A program made the translations under genes and the position numbers. 64,000 nucleotides of DNA from Sinomonas atrocyanea (GTDB taxonomy: Bacteria; Actinomycetota; Actinomycetes; Actinomycetales; Micrococcaceae), in NCBI RefSeq assembly GCF_030812675.1, contig NZ_JAUSTE010000002.1, positions 310,001 to 374,000 on the forward strand, in the 5' to 3' direction. This document shows, piece by piece, positions 47,983-56,940 of this stretch. The notes under the pieces are model-generated. The model saw nothing but the letters and a program-made list of their open reading frames with translations. It was not told where the DNA came from and searched no databases. The first letter of the stretch is position 1. Each line of letters starts with the position of its first letter.

Positions 47983-49658
47983 GATGCCTCCTCGAGTTGG
48001 CTGAGCGGGGTGTGGCGGTAGAAGGGTTCGGGTTGGGCGGCGAGCTCTCGGCCGAGGACGAGGTCTGCGGCCTTCTCGGCGAGCATCATCACGGGGGCGA
48101 AGATGTTGCCGTTGGTCACGTAGGGCATGGCGGAGGCGTCGGCGACGCGCAGCCCTTCGGTGCCGTGGACCTTCATGGTGTGGGGGTCGACGACGGCCAT
48201 CGGGTCCGAGGCCGGGCCCATCTTCGCCGTGCACGAGGGGTGCAGGGCGGTCTCGGCGTCCCGGGCGACCCAGTCGAGGATCTCCTTCTCGGTCGTGACG
48301 GACGGCCCGGGAGAGATCTCCCCGCCGTTGAATGGCGCCATGGCCGGCTGGCGGAGGATCTCCCGGGAGACGTTGATGGCCTCGATCCATTCGCGGCGGT
48401 CGTTCTCGGTCGAGAGGTAGTTGAACAGGATCGAGGGGCGCGTCGACGGATCCGCGGAGCGGATCTTCAGGTGCCCGCGCACATCGGAGTACATGGGTCC
48501 GACGTGCACCTGGAAGCCGTGCTCGACCTCGGCCTTCTTCCCGTCGTAGCGCACTGCTACGGGGAGGAAGTGGTACATGAGATTCGGGTAGGCGACGTCG
48601 TCGTTCGAGCGCACGAACCCGCCGCCCTCGAAGTGGTTGGTCGCCGCCGGTCCCTTGCGCCCCAGCAGCCATTCCAGGCCGATGAAGGGCATGCGCCAGA
48701 GATCCAGCGAAGGCTGCTGGGAGACGGGCTGCAGGCACGCGTGCTGGATGTAGACCTCAAGGTGGTCCTGGAGGTTCTCCCCGACACCGGGGAGAGCGAC
48801 GCGCGGCGCCACACCGACCGACCTGAGGTGCTGCGGATCGCCGATGCCGGCGAGCTGGAGCAGCTGCGGGGTGTTGAAGGCACCGCCGCAGAGGATGACC
48901 TCTCCTGCGCTCACCGTGTGGCTCTGGCCGCCGCGGCGGTAGCTGACCCCCGTGGCCCGCGTTCCCTGGAACTCGATGCCGGTCACGGTGGCCAGCGTCT
49001 TCACGGTGACGTTGGGCCTCCGCCGGGCGGGACGCAGATAGCCGCGGGATGCCGAATAGCGCTCACCCTTGTGCACGTTGCGGTCGAACGGTCCGAAGCC
49101 TTCCTGGCGGTACCCGTTCACGTCATCCGTACGCGGGTAGCCGGCCTGGACGGCGGCGTCGAAGAATGCCTGGAACAGTGGGTTGGTGGCAGGTCCCCGC
49201 TCGAGGATGAGGGGGCCCTCGTGGCCCCGGAAGGGGTCCTCGGGGGAAGCTGCGAGGGCGTTCTCCATGCGCTTGAAGTAGGGGAGGCAGTGGGCGAAGT
49301 CCCAGCTCTCCATGCCGGGGTCCGCGCCCCAGCGCTCGTAGTCCATCGGGTTCCCGCGCTGGAAGATCATCCCATTGATCGAGCTCGAGCCGCCCAGGAC
49401 CTTGCCGCGGGCGTGCGCGACCCTGCGCCCGCCCATGAACGGCTCCGGGTCTGACTCGTAGCGCCAGTCGTAGAGCGGGTTCCCGCTGGGGAAGGTGAGG
49501 GCGGCGGGCATCTGGATGAAGAGGTCCCAAGGGTAGTCGCTGCGGCCGGCCTCGAGCACCAGCACCGTGCGGTCGCCGCCCGCGCTCAGCCGGTCGGCGA
49601 GGACGGACCCGGCGCTTCCGCCGCCGACGATCACGTAGTCATAGGTCGTGGCGGTCAC
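47979..49658 (-). CDS. betA: Choline dehydrogenase, GMC oxidoreductase
   Basis: FAD enzyme of 559 aa that oxidises choline to betaine aldehyde. It has the N-terminal FAD motif [17 protein letters not shown], the GMC signatures [18 protein letters not shown] and [15 protein letters not shown], and the C-terminal catalytic His region [11 protein letters not shown] with [19 protein letters not shown]. The GTG at 49658 overlaps the stop of a 21-codon ORF (49655-49720) as GTGA; longer in-frame starts lie in non-conserved sequence. It heads the betA-ABC-betB operon. Confidence 0.92.
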   Translation of the reverse strand: MTATTYDYVIVGGGSAGSVLADRLSAGGDRTVLVLEAGRSDYPWDLFIQMPAALTFPSGNPLYDWRYESDPEPFMGGRRVAHARGKVLGGSSSINGMIFQRGNPMDYERWGADPGMESWDFAHCLPYFKRMENALAASPEDPFRGHEGPLILERGPATNPLFQAFFDAAVQAGYPRTDDVNGYRQEGFGPFDRNVHKGERYSASRGYLRPARRRPNVTVKTLATVTGIEFQGTRATGVSYRRGGQSHTVSAGEVILCGGAFNTPQLLQLAGIGDPQHLRSVGVAPRVALPGVGENLQDHLEVYIQHACLQPVSQQPSLDLWRMPFIGLEWLLGRKGPAATNHFEGGGFVRSNDDVAYPNLMYHFLPVAVRYDGKKAEVEHGFQVHVGPMYSDVRGHLKIRSADPSTRPSILFNYLSTENDRREWIEAINVSREILRQPAMAPFNGGEISPGPSVTTEKEILDWVARDAETALHPSCTAKMGPASDPMAVVDPHTMKVHGTEGLRVADASAMPYVTNGNIFAPVMMLAEKAADLVLGRELAAQPEPFYRHTPLSQLEEAS

Positions 49659-49720
49659 GATGCGGGCCGTTCTGTGACCCCGGCCTTCACGGCTTCGGCT
49701 TTCTCCAGTGCAGTCGTCAT
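49655..49720 (-). CDS. 21-codon leader ORF coupled to betA
   Basis: An ATG at 49720 with GGAGAAG upstream opens a 21-aa peptide ([20 protein letters not shown] and one Ser) whose TGA overlaps the betA GTG. Its ribosome site is the only good one near betA, so it probably delivers ribosomes to betA by reinitiation. The peptide has no obvious regulatory codon run. It could also be the stub of a longer ancestral gene. Confidence 0.5.
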   Translation of the reverse strand: MTTALEKAEAVKAGVTERPAS

Positions 49721-49792
49721 GTCTTCTCCTGGGCGGTAGGCGGTGCAAAGACGGGGAAGTTCAGAGGCCGAGGCGAACCGGCCTCGCGGTAA

Positions 49793-49807
49793 TTGCATAA
49801 GGTGCAA
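49793..49807. promoter_or_regulatory. TTGCA-TAAGG-TGCAA inverted repeat upstream of bet operon
   Basis: Perfect five-base arms 73 bases upstream of the leader ORF. It is a candidate operator for the IclR regulator at the other end of the operon. Confidence 0.4.
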
Positions 49808-49949
49808 CAGGCTTCGGCTGGCACAACAGTGGGGCACCCGCAAAGGGAGTGTCAAGCATTTTTCGAAGGGGTCAGAAGAATGTCACCGCGACGAAACATG
49901 GAGCCCCATTGGCCCATTGACCCCCGCCGGAGACGACCCGTAAGCTGAG

Positions 49950-49961
49950 CTGGTATATCAG
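49950..49961. promoter_or_regulatory. CTGGTATATCAG site upstream of bet operon
   Basis: Near-perfect palindrome of type CTGRTATAYCAG, matching the sites before gntR (30104) and purU (34397). It lies 230 bases upstream of the leader ORF. Confidence 0.5.
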
Positions 49962-50182
49962 TCGTATTTGGAAGCATCTACTTCATATGCTCGAGGGATC
50001 GCAGTTCAGACGTGGCCGTCAACCGTGAGCCCCGGCGGAAGGTTGGGCACGGCGATGGAGCGGACCCGTGCACCCAAGACGAAGAGCGGACGCGGCCAAC
50101 GGGAGGACTGGCCCCGACGGGGCGGCAGCCCCCTCGGCGCCGGCCTTTGCGCAAGGGCCGCGCAGCAGTAACGTCACCGATC

Positions 50183-50518
50183 ATGGGGCAGACGTCTCCC
50201 GGGTATCGCCGCGGTCCGACGCCGGGCCCGCGGCCGGGCTTCTCCGGCAGCGGCTTCGGCGCCGGGATCGTCGCGGGCGCCGCCGGCCTCTTCATCGTCT
50301 ACGGAGCAATCCTCGCCGCCGCCGGCCCGCAGGGCGGCATCGGCAGCCTCGCGTTCCTGCCGGGGTTCCTCTACCTCGCCGGGGCGCTCGTCCTCGCCAT
50401 CCGCAGGGGCCCGTACCGCAACCTCGGCGCCGGCCTCCTCGTGGGCCTGGGCGTGTGGCTGCTCCTCGGCGGGGAGGTCTGGCTCTCCATGCTCGCGCAG
50501 ACCGGCGGGATCGCCTAA
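50183..50518 (+). CDS. Small membrane protein
   Basis: Protein of about 111 aa with a Gly/Pro/Arg-rich N-terminus and three hydrophobic segments (about 25-50, 54-72, 82-100). No family is recognised. The start is uncertain: the frame is open to 50012, but coding character is convincing only from the ATG at 50183, which lacks a good ribosome site. Confidence 0.5.
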   Translation: MGQTSPGYRRGPTPGPRPGFSGSGFGAGIVAGAAGLFIVYGAILAAAGPQGGIGSLAFLPGFLYLAGALVLAIRRGPYRNLGAGLLVGLGVWLLLGGEVWLSMLAQTGGIA

Positions 50519-50572
50519 GATCCCCGCACGGACGGGGTTCCCAGAAAGCTACTCGTTGGTAACATAGATCAC

Positions 50573-51394
50573 ATGTACCGAGGAACCCGCCTGCGCGGCG
50601 CACGCATCCTGATCACTGGAGGAGCCTCCGGAATCGGCCGGCTCATGGCCCTTGAAGCGGCCCGGCGGGGCGCCGAGGTGGTGGTCTGGGACCTCTCGGA
50701 CGACGGCGGCGCGGCGGTCGCCGCGGAGATCGTCGCCGCCGGGGGCCTCGCCAGTTCGTACGCCGTGGACGTCACGGACGCCGGGCGTGTGGCCGCCGCG
50801 GCCCGCGAGGCCGGGGACGTAGACGTCCTCGTCAACAACGCCGGCGTGGTGGCCGGCAAGCCCCTGCTCGAGGCGACCGAGGAATCCATCCGGCGTACGT
50901 TCGAGGTCAACACCCTCGCGCTCTACTGGGTCACCCGCGCGTTCCTGCCGGGCATGGTCGCCCGCCGGGGCGGCACCGTGGCGACCATCGCGAGCGCGGC
51001 CGGGCTGATCGGCGTCGCCCGCCAGACGGACTACTCCGCCTCCAAGTTCGCAGCCCTGGGCTTCACCGAGTCGCTGCGCGCCGAGCTGCGCGCCGAAGGG
51101 CACGGGGTCGGGACGCTCGTGGTCTGCCCGTACTACATCAACACCGGCATGTTCGCCGGCGTCGAGACCCGCTTCCCGCTGCTGCTGCCGATCCTCGAGG
51201 AGCAGGAGGTGGCACTGAAGGTCATCGACGGGATCGAGTCCGGCCGCGAACAGATCGTCCTGCCGCCGTTCGCCCGGCTCGTGCCGCTCATGCGGGCCCT
51301 TCCGACGCGGGCGTTCGACCGGATGGCCGACTTCTTCGGGATCAACCGGGGCATGGACCACTTCGTGGGGCGGCCCGCGCAGAAGGTGCGCTGA
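50573..51394 (+). CDS. Short-chain dehydrogenase/reductase
   Basis: Classical SDR of 273 aa with ITGGASGIGRLMA, NNAGV, the catalytic Ser in TIASAAGLIG and YSASK (Tyr, Lys). The pattern resembles the retinol/hydroxysteroid-type SDRs of actinobacteria, where a C-terminal hydrophobic stretch near LLLPILEEQ follows the active site. Substrate unknown. The start at 50573 is ATG, with a possible CTCGTTGGTAACATAGATCA promoter/leader just upstream. A hairpin terminator follows. Confidence 0.8.
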   Translation: MYRGTRLRGARILITGGASGIGRLMALEAARRGAEVVVWDLSDDGGAAVAAEIVAAGGLASSYAVDVTDAGRVAAAAREAGDVDVLVNNAGVVAGKPLLEATEESIRRTFEVNTLALYWVTRAFLPGMVARRGGTVATIASAAGLIGVARQTDYSASKFAALGFTESLRAELRAEGHGVGTLVVCPYYINTGMFAGVETRFPLLLPILEEQEVALKVIDGIESGREQIVLPPFARLVPLMRALPTRAFDRMADFFGINRGMDHFVGRPAQKVR

Positions 51395-51410
51395 GCGCAA
51401 CATGCCAGGG

Positions 51411-51433
51411 GCGCCGGGATGACATCCCGGCGC
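51411..51433. terminator. Terminator hairpin between SDR and surface operon
   Basis: Ten-base perfect arms GCGCCGGGAT and ATCCCGGCGC with a three-base loop, between convergent genes. Confidence 0.75.
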
Positions 51434-51446
51434 GCCAGCGCGCCTC

Positions 51447-53606
51447 TCAGAAGCCGGAGGACGACGAGTCCGTGAAAGGTTGGCTCGGCAACTGCACCGG
51501 GAACGTATCTGTTGCTGATTGAGCCTGATACGCGGGGGAGCCCGACGTGACGGATGTGCTCTGGGTACCGGCCTTGTAGGCTCCGAGTGTGATCGTCAGT
51601 GTCTTCTTGTCCGCTCCGAGTTGAACGCTCGAAGCACTGACACCGCTGCCCTTGAACTGGAGCGTGCCGGACGGCGTGTAGTGCGCCCCGAGGTACACGG
51701 TGCCGAAGTTGGCGGTGGTACAGCCGGTCGAGGCGAGGGTAAGGGTGTCCCCGGCGACGGCGGAGTTGGCGGCGATGTTCACGGCGAGGCCACCGCTGGT
51801 CAGCACCCACGGGCCGGTCACGCCGGTCCAGGAACTGCAGAACGAACTGGGGCTCATCGGCCCGTCGAACTTTATGACGACGGTGTCGCCGGCGTCCGCC
51901 GTCGCATTTGGCGTGGAGGAGCCTGGCTGAGGATCCAACGCCACGGAGACCACCTTCGGACCGAGGTGGGTGTTCGCGGAAGCCGAGGCAGTGTTGCCGT
52001 AGGCGTCGGTCGCGGTCGCCTTGAACGTTATGGTCCCGGAAGCGAGCCCGACCAGACTGGGCGACGCGGACCAACTGCCGGAGCCCGTTGCCGTTGCAGT
52101 CGTCGTGCGCGTCCCGTCGGTCGCTGTCACGATGACCGACGCGCCTGTCTCAGCAGTGCCCTGTAGGGATGTGGTGAAGGGCGAGCTGTAGGAGTTCCCA
52201 ATCGATACGGGAGGATTGGTGAAGGCTGGGGTCGTGATGGTGGCCTTCTTTGTCCCGATGGCGGTGACAGGGGTTCCAGTGTTGCCGGCTCGGTCAGTTG
52301 CGGTGGCCGTGTAGGTCAGCTGGCCGTCGCCGAGTGAAGCCCAGTTGAGACCCGTGACCGACCAACTACCTGCGCTGTTTGCCGTCGCAGTTCCGGTTAG
52401 CGTGTGTGCTGGGCCAGCATCGGAGACGCCCAGGGAGATCGACGCGCCTGCTTCGGCTGTCCCGCTCACCGTTGCTGAGCTGATATTCGCTGACGTCACG
52501 GTGGACGGCGCGGTGATGGTCGTGCCTGTAGGCGCCGCCGTGTCCTTGGTCGAGGTGGCAGACGCTTTCGCACTCACGTTGCCCGCGAGATCCTGGGCGC
52601 TCGCGGTGAACGTCACGCTGCCGTCGGTCAAGCCGGAGAGGTTGAGGTTCGTCGCCGCCCAGGAACTGTTCGACTGGGCGATGGCCGTGGCCGGAGTCAT
52701 GCTGTGCCCGGCGCCGTCGGACGCCGAAATTGTCACGGTGCTGCCCGCCTCGGCGGTCCCGGACACCGACACGTTGCCGCCCGCGCTGGCCGCGTTGATG
52801 TAGGTGGGCACCACAAGGCTCGGCGTGCCCGGCGCCTGAGTGTCGATCCTGATGGTGAGCGACTGGCTGAGCGAGGTATTCCCGGCCACGTCGGCCGCCG
52901 AGTAGGTGAGCCTGTGGGCGCCGTCGCCGGCCACCGACACGGAGGCGCTCGCGCCCGTGGCAGTGACAGGCTGGCCGGCGTCGAGCGCGTAGGTGACCGA
53001 CGCGATGCCGCTGCCGCCCGCATTGTCCTGCGCGGCGAGCGTGACGACCACCGGGGTTGCGTTGTTATAGCCGGCACCGTTGGGAGTAGGCGAGAGCGAG
53101 GCCGAGACGGTCGGAGGCGTCGCGTCCGCGATCGCGGCTCCGCTCCGCGTACTCTCAGCCCCGGACCACTTCCCGAGCAGCGGGGTGACCGTGTAGTACC
53201 AGGTGCCGTCGGGGACGGCCGACTCGGTGCACGATCCGGTGGTCACGACGCCGGCGCAGCCGCCGGTGGCCGGGACGGGTGTGCCGCCGGTCGCGGCGCT
53301 GTACCGGCGCACGGTGTATCCGGACGCGGCGCGGCCACCCGCCGTCGTGCTCGATGTCCACGCGACGGCAAGGCTCGCCTGCCTGGCGCGCACCAAGGGG
53401 GTGGAGCCCAGCTGGAGGGTGTCCGCGACGACGAGGCCGTCCCGGGCGGTGGAGGCTGCCTGCCAGTAGGCGAAGGCGGCGGCGCCGCCGGTGATGACGA
53501 GCAGGAGCGCCGCGAAGGCGGCCCATCCGCGACGGAGGGTGCGCCTGAGTCGCGCGGTCGGGGTCAGGACGGACCGGCGGGTGGGACGGGTCTGGATGGC
53601 AGTCAC
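51447..53606 (-). CDS. Secreted multi-domain Ig-like protein with SipW-type signal peptide
   Basis: Exported protein of 719 aa. A basic start is followed by a hydrophobic segment ending GGAAAFAYWQAAS, the A-YW pattern of SipW-dependent signal peptides. An Fn3-like segment (about 55-150) and a run of bacterial Ig-like domains follow, three of which share SGTAEAG(S/A) or QGTAETGAS cores. No LPXTG or other cell-wall anchor is seen at the C-terminus. The GTG at 53606 overlaps the upstream stop (GTGA). It is probably the large adhesin-like member of a surface-fibre operon. Confidence 0.75.
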   Translation of the reverse strand: MTAIQTRPTRRSVLTPTARLRRTLRRGWAAFAALLLVITGGAAAFAYWQAASTARDGLVVADTLQLGSTPLVRARQASLAVAWTSSTTAGGRAASGYTVRRYSAATGGTPVPATGGCAGVVTTGSCTESAVPDGTWYYTVTPLLGKWSGAESTRSGAAIADATPPTVSASLSPTPNGAGYNNATPVVVTLAAQDNAGGSGIASVTYALDAGQPVTATGASASVSVAGDGAHRLTYSAADVAGNTSLSQSLTIRIDTQAPGTPSLVVPTYINAASAGGNVSVSGTAEAGSTVTISASDGAGHSMTPATAIAQSNSSWAATNLNLSGLTDGSVTFTASAQDLAGNVSAKASATSTKDTAAPTGTTITAPSTVTSANISSATVSGTAEAGASISLGVSDAGPAHTLTGTATANSAGSWSVTGLNWASLGDGQLTYTATATDRAGNTGTPVTAIGTKKATITTPAFTNPPVSIGNSYSSPFTTSLQGTAETGASVIVTATDGTRTTTATATGSGSWSASPSLVGLASGTITFKATATDAYGNTASASANTHLGPKVVSVALDPQPGSSTPNATADAGDTVVIKFDGPMSPSSFCSSWTGVTGPWVLTSGGLAVNIAANSAVAGDTLTLASTGCTTANFGTVYLGAHYTPSGTLQFKGSGVSASSVQLGADKKTLTITLGAYKAGTQSTSVTSGSPAYQAQSATDTFPVQLPSQPFTDSSSSGF

Positions 53607-54103
53607 TTGCGCACCTCGAGAGTCAGCGGGATGCGGAACGAGGCCCCTTGGCACCCCGGGTCGGAGGTCAGGTCCATCGCGACCGCGCCGGGCAGCACCA
53701 CCGTCAGGCTCGCGTTGGCCGGGACGGTGGCGGTAGGGGCGAGCGGCGCCGCAGGGTTCTGGAAGGTGATGCCTGTGGTGACGCACTGCGGATGCGCGGC
53801 GTCTGCCGTGGCGGGGCCCGCGGAGGCCACGCTGTAGAGCTGCACCGCGTAGGGGTTCGGGTTGGTGACGCGGACGGCGGCATCCGCGACGCCTCCCGGG
53901 GCGATGGGCTGCTGCCCGGAGGCCGGCTGGGTGAGGGCCTCGGTGGTGAGGACCTGGAGCTGCCCCGCGGTCTGGGATCCGGATCCGCTTCCGGCCGTTC
54001 CCCAGTAGGCGGAGACCGCGGCGCCTCCCCCGAGGAGGAGCGCGGCGGCGGCTGCGGCCGCGGCAGCGGGCCTGGCGCCCTTGAGCTGCAGGAAGTTGAC
54101 CAT
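53603..54103 (-). CDS. SipW-type signal peptide surface protein, small
   Basis: Exported protein of 166 aa. An Ala-rich membrane segment ends in AAVSAYWGTAGSGSGS, the SipW-type cleavage pattern. The rest is a predicted beta-sandwich with a C-terminal GCQGASFRIPLTLEVRK related to the CK-AT ending of its neighbours. It may be a TasA/camelysin-like fibre subunit. It starts two bases before the preceding stop is complete and overlaps the next gene by GTGA, so it is fully within the operon. Confidence 0.7.
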   Translation of the reverse strand: MVNFLQLKGARPAAAAAAAAALLLGGGAAVSAYWGTAGSGSGSQTAGQLQVLTTEALTQPASGQQPIAPGGVADAAVRVTNPNPYAVQLYSVASAGPATADAAHPQCVTTGITFQNPAAPLAPTATVPANASLTVVLPGAVAMDLTSDPGCQGASFRIPLTLEVRK

Positions 54104-54104
54104 C

Positions 54105-55247
54105 TCAGTTCCCCCCGGATCCGGAGTACGCCAGCTGGAGGGTTGCGCCCTTGCAGCCGTCCTGGTTGGCGGCGGTATCGAGCATGGTGATCTTCGGCCA
54201 CTGGCTGGTGGGCACCCCGAGCGAAGCGAGGGAGGCGGTTCCACCCGCGGGGACCGTCTGCGGATAGGGGCCGCTGTACTGGACGACGGCGAAGTCCACC
54301 ACGCTGCAGGCCAGCCCCTTGGCCACCGCGTCCGAGGACCTCGTGACCCCGGCCAGAGTCACTGACAGGTTCGTCACGGCCAGCGGCTGGTTGTTCGGAT
54401 TGCTGACGCTCAGGGCCACGGGCACGGTCACCCCAGGGGCGACGCCGGGCGCGACCGTGCCCGCGATGGTGAACGCCTTGGGGCTGCTGATGACGGCGAG
54501 CTGCACGTTCGCCGACGCGGACCTCGTGGCTCCGGTCGCATCCTGGCCCGAGGCGCCGATGGTGAGCGTCGCCGTGGCCGCCTTTGCGGCGGGGTCCACG
54601 GTGAGCTGGAGGGCCGACGCCGAGCCCGTGGTGCTGGCCGGCGCGAACGATGCCGTGACGCCCGGGGGCAGCCCGGAGAGGGTGAAGGCGACCGGCCCGG
54701 TGAGGCTGGTACGCGTGAGGCTGAGGTCATAGACGCCATTCGAGCCGGCCGCGAGCGAGAGCGAAGCAGGCATGCTGGTGAGCGAGAGAGACCCGGAGAG
54801 GGGGTAGTTGACGGTCAGCCCCGCCGTGGCGGACGCTGTGGTCTTCCCCGAGGTGCCCACGATCTGGAGGGACGCGGCCCCAGCGGGAGTGGACGAGGTG
54901 GTCGCGACGGTGAGGGTCGACGTCGTCGTCAAGCCGGAGCTGAGCCTGACGCTCGACGGCGCAAACCCGGCAGTCGCTGCGGCTGGCAGCGAGCCTGCCG
55001 TCAGCGCCACGGTGCCCTCGAATCCGTTCTGCGACGAGACCGTAATCGTGAACGATGCCGCGGTCCCACGGACCACCGACTGGCTGGCCGGCGAGACCTG
55101 GATGGTGAAGCCAGGCTTGACTGCCTGGCCTGCGGCGAGCAGCGCGCCGGCCGGCAGAGCCACGCCGAGCAGGCTGATCACCGCGATGCCTAATGCTCTT
55201 CCGATGCCCCGTGGCCCACCCGCCACGAGCTTCCCCAGTCCCCGCAC
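54105..55247 (-). CDS. Secreted protein with Ig-like repeats
   Basis: Exported protein of 380 aa. It has a conventional Sec signal (LLGVALPAGALLAAGQA) without the Y-W motif of its neighbours. Two Ig-like units follow, beginning FTIQVSPASQSVVRGTAASF and LSLTSMPASLSLAAGSNGVY, then a C-terminal domain whose end (LDTAANQDGCKGATLQLAYS) closely matches the end of the 55348-55797 protein. The Cys may form a shared disulphide. The GTG at 55247 has a GGGGACAGAG leader. Confidence 0.7.
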   Translation of the reverse strand: MRGLGKLVAGGPRGIGRALGIAVISLLGVALPAGALLAAGQAVKPGFTIQVSPASQSVVRGTAASFTITVSSQNGFEGTVALTAGSLPAAATAGFAPSSVRLSSGLTTTSTLTVATTSSTPAGAASLQIVGTSGKTTASATAGLTVNYPLSGSLSLTSMPASLSLAAGSNGVYDLSLTRTSLTGPVAFTLSGLPPGVTASFAPASTTGSASALQLTVDPAAKAATATLTIGASGQDATGATRSASANVQLAVISSPKAFTIAGTVAPGVAPGVTVPVALSVSNPNNQPLAVTNLSVTLAGVTRSSDAVAKGLACSVVDFAVVQYSGPYPQTVPAGGTASLASLGVPTSQWPKITMLDTAANQDGCKGATLQLAYSGSGGN

Positions 55248-55347
55248 CCTCTGTCCCCTCTGTCCGGCAATGCCGGCTGTCCGTCCACGATCGGAGCAGC
55301 GTCGGGTGGGTCTGGGCCATGCCCGTTCCCACCCGACGCTCTGCCGG

Positions 55348-55797
55348 CTACTGGCTCGCGACGCTGACCGTGATGGTGGCGCTCTTGCACGCGTCCTGGT
55401 TGGCGGCGTCGTCGAGGAAGGTCAGCGTGCCCGTGCCGACCTGCGCGGACTTATGCGCCGCAACGTTGGTATTGGAGGTCACCGCCGTCACCGTGAACCA
55501 CGAAGGGAGGCAGTTCGCATCGCTCGTGGTGACGTTGGCCGTGAGCGCACCGACGACCGTGCTCGAGTCATTCGCATTGTCCGCGGTGTAGGTCACTGCC
55601 GTCGACTGGCCCGGCGCAAGACCAGCCGCGAACGAAGAGTGCAGGCTCACGGTGCCGCCGCCCGCCGACGCCGCGGCGTTGCCGGAACCCGTGCCGGTGG
55701 TGGTCCAGTACGCGATGGCTGCAGTGCCGCCGACGCCGACGAGGCCCGCGGTGACCGCGGCGATGGCGGCCTTGCGCTTGAGAGACAGCTTGCTCAT
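55348..55797 (-). CDS. SipW-type signal peptide, TasA/camelysin-like subunit
   Basis: Exported protein of 149 aa. The signal (KRKAAIAAVTAGLVGVGG, then TAAIAYWTTTGTGSG) is a textbook SipW-type peptide. The mature part is Ser/Thr-rich with a beta pattern and ends LDDAANQDACKSATITVSV, sharing a C-terminal motif with the next protein. It is the first gene of the operon and likely the most abundant fibre subunit. AGGAG precedes the ATG. Confidence 0.75.
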   Translation of the reverse strand: MSKLSLKRKAAIAAVTAGLVGVGGTAAIAYWTTTGTGSGNAAASAGGGTVSLHSSFAAGLAPGQSTAVTYTADNANDSSTVVGALTANVTTSDANCLPSWFTVTAVTSNTNVAAHKSAQVGTGTLTFLDDAANQDACKSATITVSVASQ

Positions 55798-56149
55798 GGG
55801 AATGCTCCTTCGTGATGGGAAAACAGCGCGATACGAGCGGCGAATGCCGAATGCCCCCACTGTTCAGACACTTCGCGGACCCGGATCTATTGATCCCCTG
55901 GAGCCCGATGGGAAGACCTTTTCAGGCCGTCTAGGAGCGTGAAAATACGTAGTTGTACCTGTTCTTTTGACCCACAGAACTTCTGAGTACTTGGATTCCT
56001 ACGCAGCAGTAGACGCCCAGAAGCCGGGCGTGCAGCCGCTGCGAGTCGTGGGCCAGCAGGGCCGTGACATCACCGACCGCGTAGGTAGTCCGACAGGAAC
56101 GCCCGGCGTCCACCGTGGGACGCCGGGCGTGACCGGGAGTAGAAGCGGC
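55798..56149. other. 352-bp region with surface-operon promoter and gntR terminator
   Basis: The left half has AT-richer sequence (GAAAATACGTAGTTGTAC and a CAGAA-C-TTCTG palindrome at 55975-55985) that may hold the promoter of the surface operon on the minus strand. The right half carries the hairpin ending gntR. Confidence 0.4.
56099..56130 (-). terminator. Terminator downstream of gntR
   Basis: Twelve-base perfect arms ACGCCCGGCGTC and GACGCCGGGCGT with an eight-base loop. Confidence 0.7.
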
Positions 56150-56824
56150 CTAGGAGACTTTCGTGACGTCGCTGACCAGGTTGTCCGACGCGGAGTCCAT
56201 GTGGGCGAGGATGGTCTCGCGGGCCGTCGCGGCGTCCCCGGACTCGACCGCATCCACGATGGCCCGGTGCCGGTCCACGCTCATGTTGCTCGTGGCCCGC
56301 TCGAGCCCGGCGAACATGATGGACATCCGGATGGATCCCTCGAGGGACTGCCACTGGTGCAGGAGGGTCTCGTTCCCGGAGAGCCGGCACAGGAGGCGGT
56401 GGAAGTCCAGGTCCGCCTCGATCCTGTCCTCGAGGGACTGCCCCGCCGCCTCGTCCATGCGCTCGAGCGCCTCCCGGAGCTCGCCCACGGCCTTTGCCCG
56501 CCGCGGCTGCTCGATGAGGGTGCGGGCTGCGAGGGACTCGAGGGCCCCGCGCACCGCGAAGATGTCCCGGATCTCCTTCGCGTCGAGGTGCCGCACGCTG
56601 AGCCGCCCGCGGGGGCCGGCCGAGGCCAGGCCCTCCTGCTCGAGCTGCCTCAGGGCCTCGCGGAGCGTCCCGCGGCTGATGCCGAGCATCTCCGACAGCT
56701 CGGTCTCCACGAGGTGCTGTCCCTGCGCGAGCTCCCCGGAGGTGATGGCGCGGCGCAGCGCGGCGAGCGCCTGTTCGCGCAGGCTCCGCTTCTCGAGCCC
56801 CAGCAGGGATGCTGCAACGGCCAT
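56150..56824 (-). CDS. GntR-family (FCD) regulator of the sugar locus
   Basis: Regulator of 224 aa: a winged helix at about 12-78 (LVETELSEMLGISRGTLREALRQLEQEGL) followed by a helical FCD effector domain (DLDFHRLLCRLSGNE and SVDRHRAIVDAVESGD carry the metal-binding Asp and His). GGGGAGG precedes the ATG. Palindromes at its own promoter recur at the divergent promoters 3.5 kb away, so it probably represses the whole transketolase/kinase locus and itself. Confidence 0.87.
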   Translation of the reverse strand: MAVAASLLGLEKRSLREQALAALRRAITSGELAQGQHLVETELSEMLGISRGTLREALRQLEQEGLASAGPRGRLSVRHLDAKEIRDIFAVRGALESLAARTLIEQPRRAKAVGELREALERMDEAAGQSLEDRIEADLDFHRLLCRLSGNETLLHQWQSLEGSIRMSIMFAGLERATSNMSVDRHRAIVDAVESGDAATARETILAHMDSASDNLVSDVTKVS

Positions 56825-56839
56825 GGGTTCCTCCCCTTG

Positions 56840-56868
56840 TGTCGACTGTCACCCGACAGTCGTTGACA
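56840..56868. promoter_or_regulatory. Double operator at gntR promoter
   Basis: CGACTGTC-ACCC-GACAGTCG is a perfect inverted repeat (56843-56862) flanked by TGT and TTGACA. Its left half matches the 15-base consensus TGTYGACNGTCRACA in 13 positions. Confidence 0.65.
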
Positions 56869-56940
56869 CTCATGATAGGGCGAGCGCGGACCCAGAGGCC
56901 CGCGCCCGCCCGTGATTTCGGCGTCCGGCTCAGCCGAGGC

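Larger units (their letters stand above)
49721..50182. other. 462-bp divergent region between bet operon and small membrane gene
   Basis: Contains a TTGCA-TAAGG-TGCAA inverted repeat (49793-49807), an AT-richer stretch, and the CTGGTATATCAG site at 49950. The right part (50000-50180) is GC-rich and open on the plus strand without convincing coding features. Confidence 0.45.

Noticed and set aside
49659-49748. N-terminal extension of choline dehydrogenase
   Set aside because: The extra residues are Arg/His-rich, unlike GMC enzymes, and overlap the better-supported 21-codon ORF with its own ribosome site.
50012-50182. Upstream extension of the small membrane protein gene
   Set aside because: The added region is Arg/Pro-rich, lacks a ribosome site and reads like GC-rich leader DNA.
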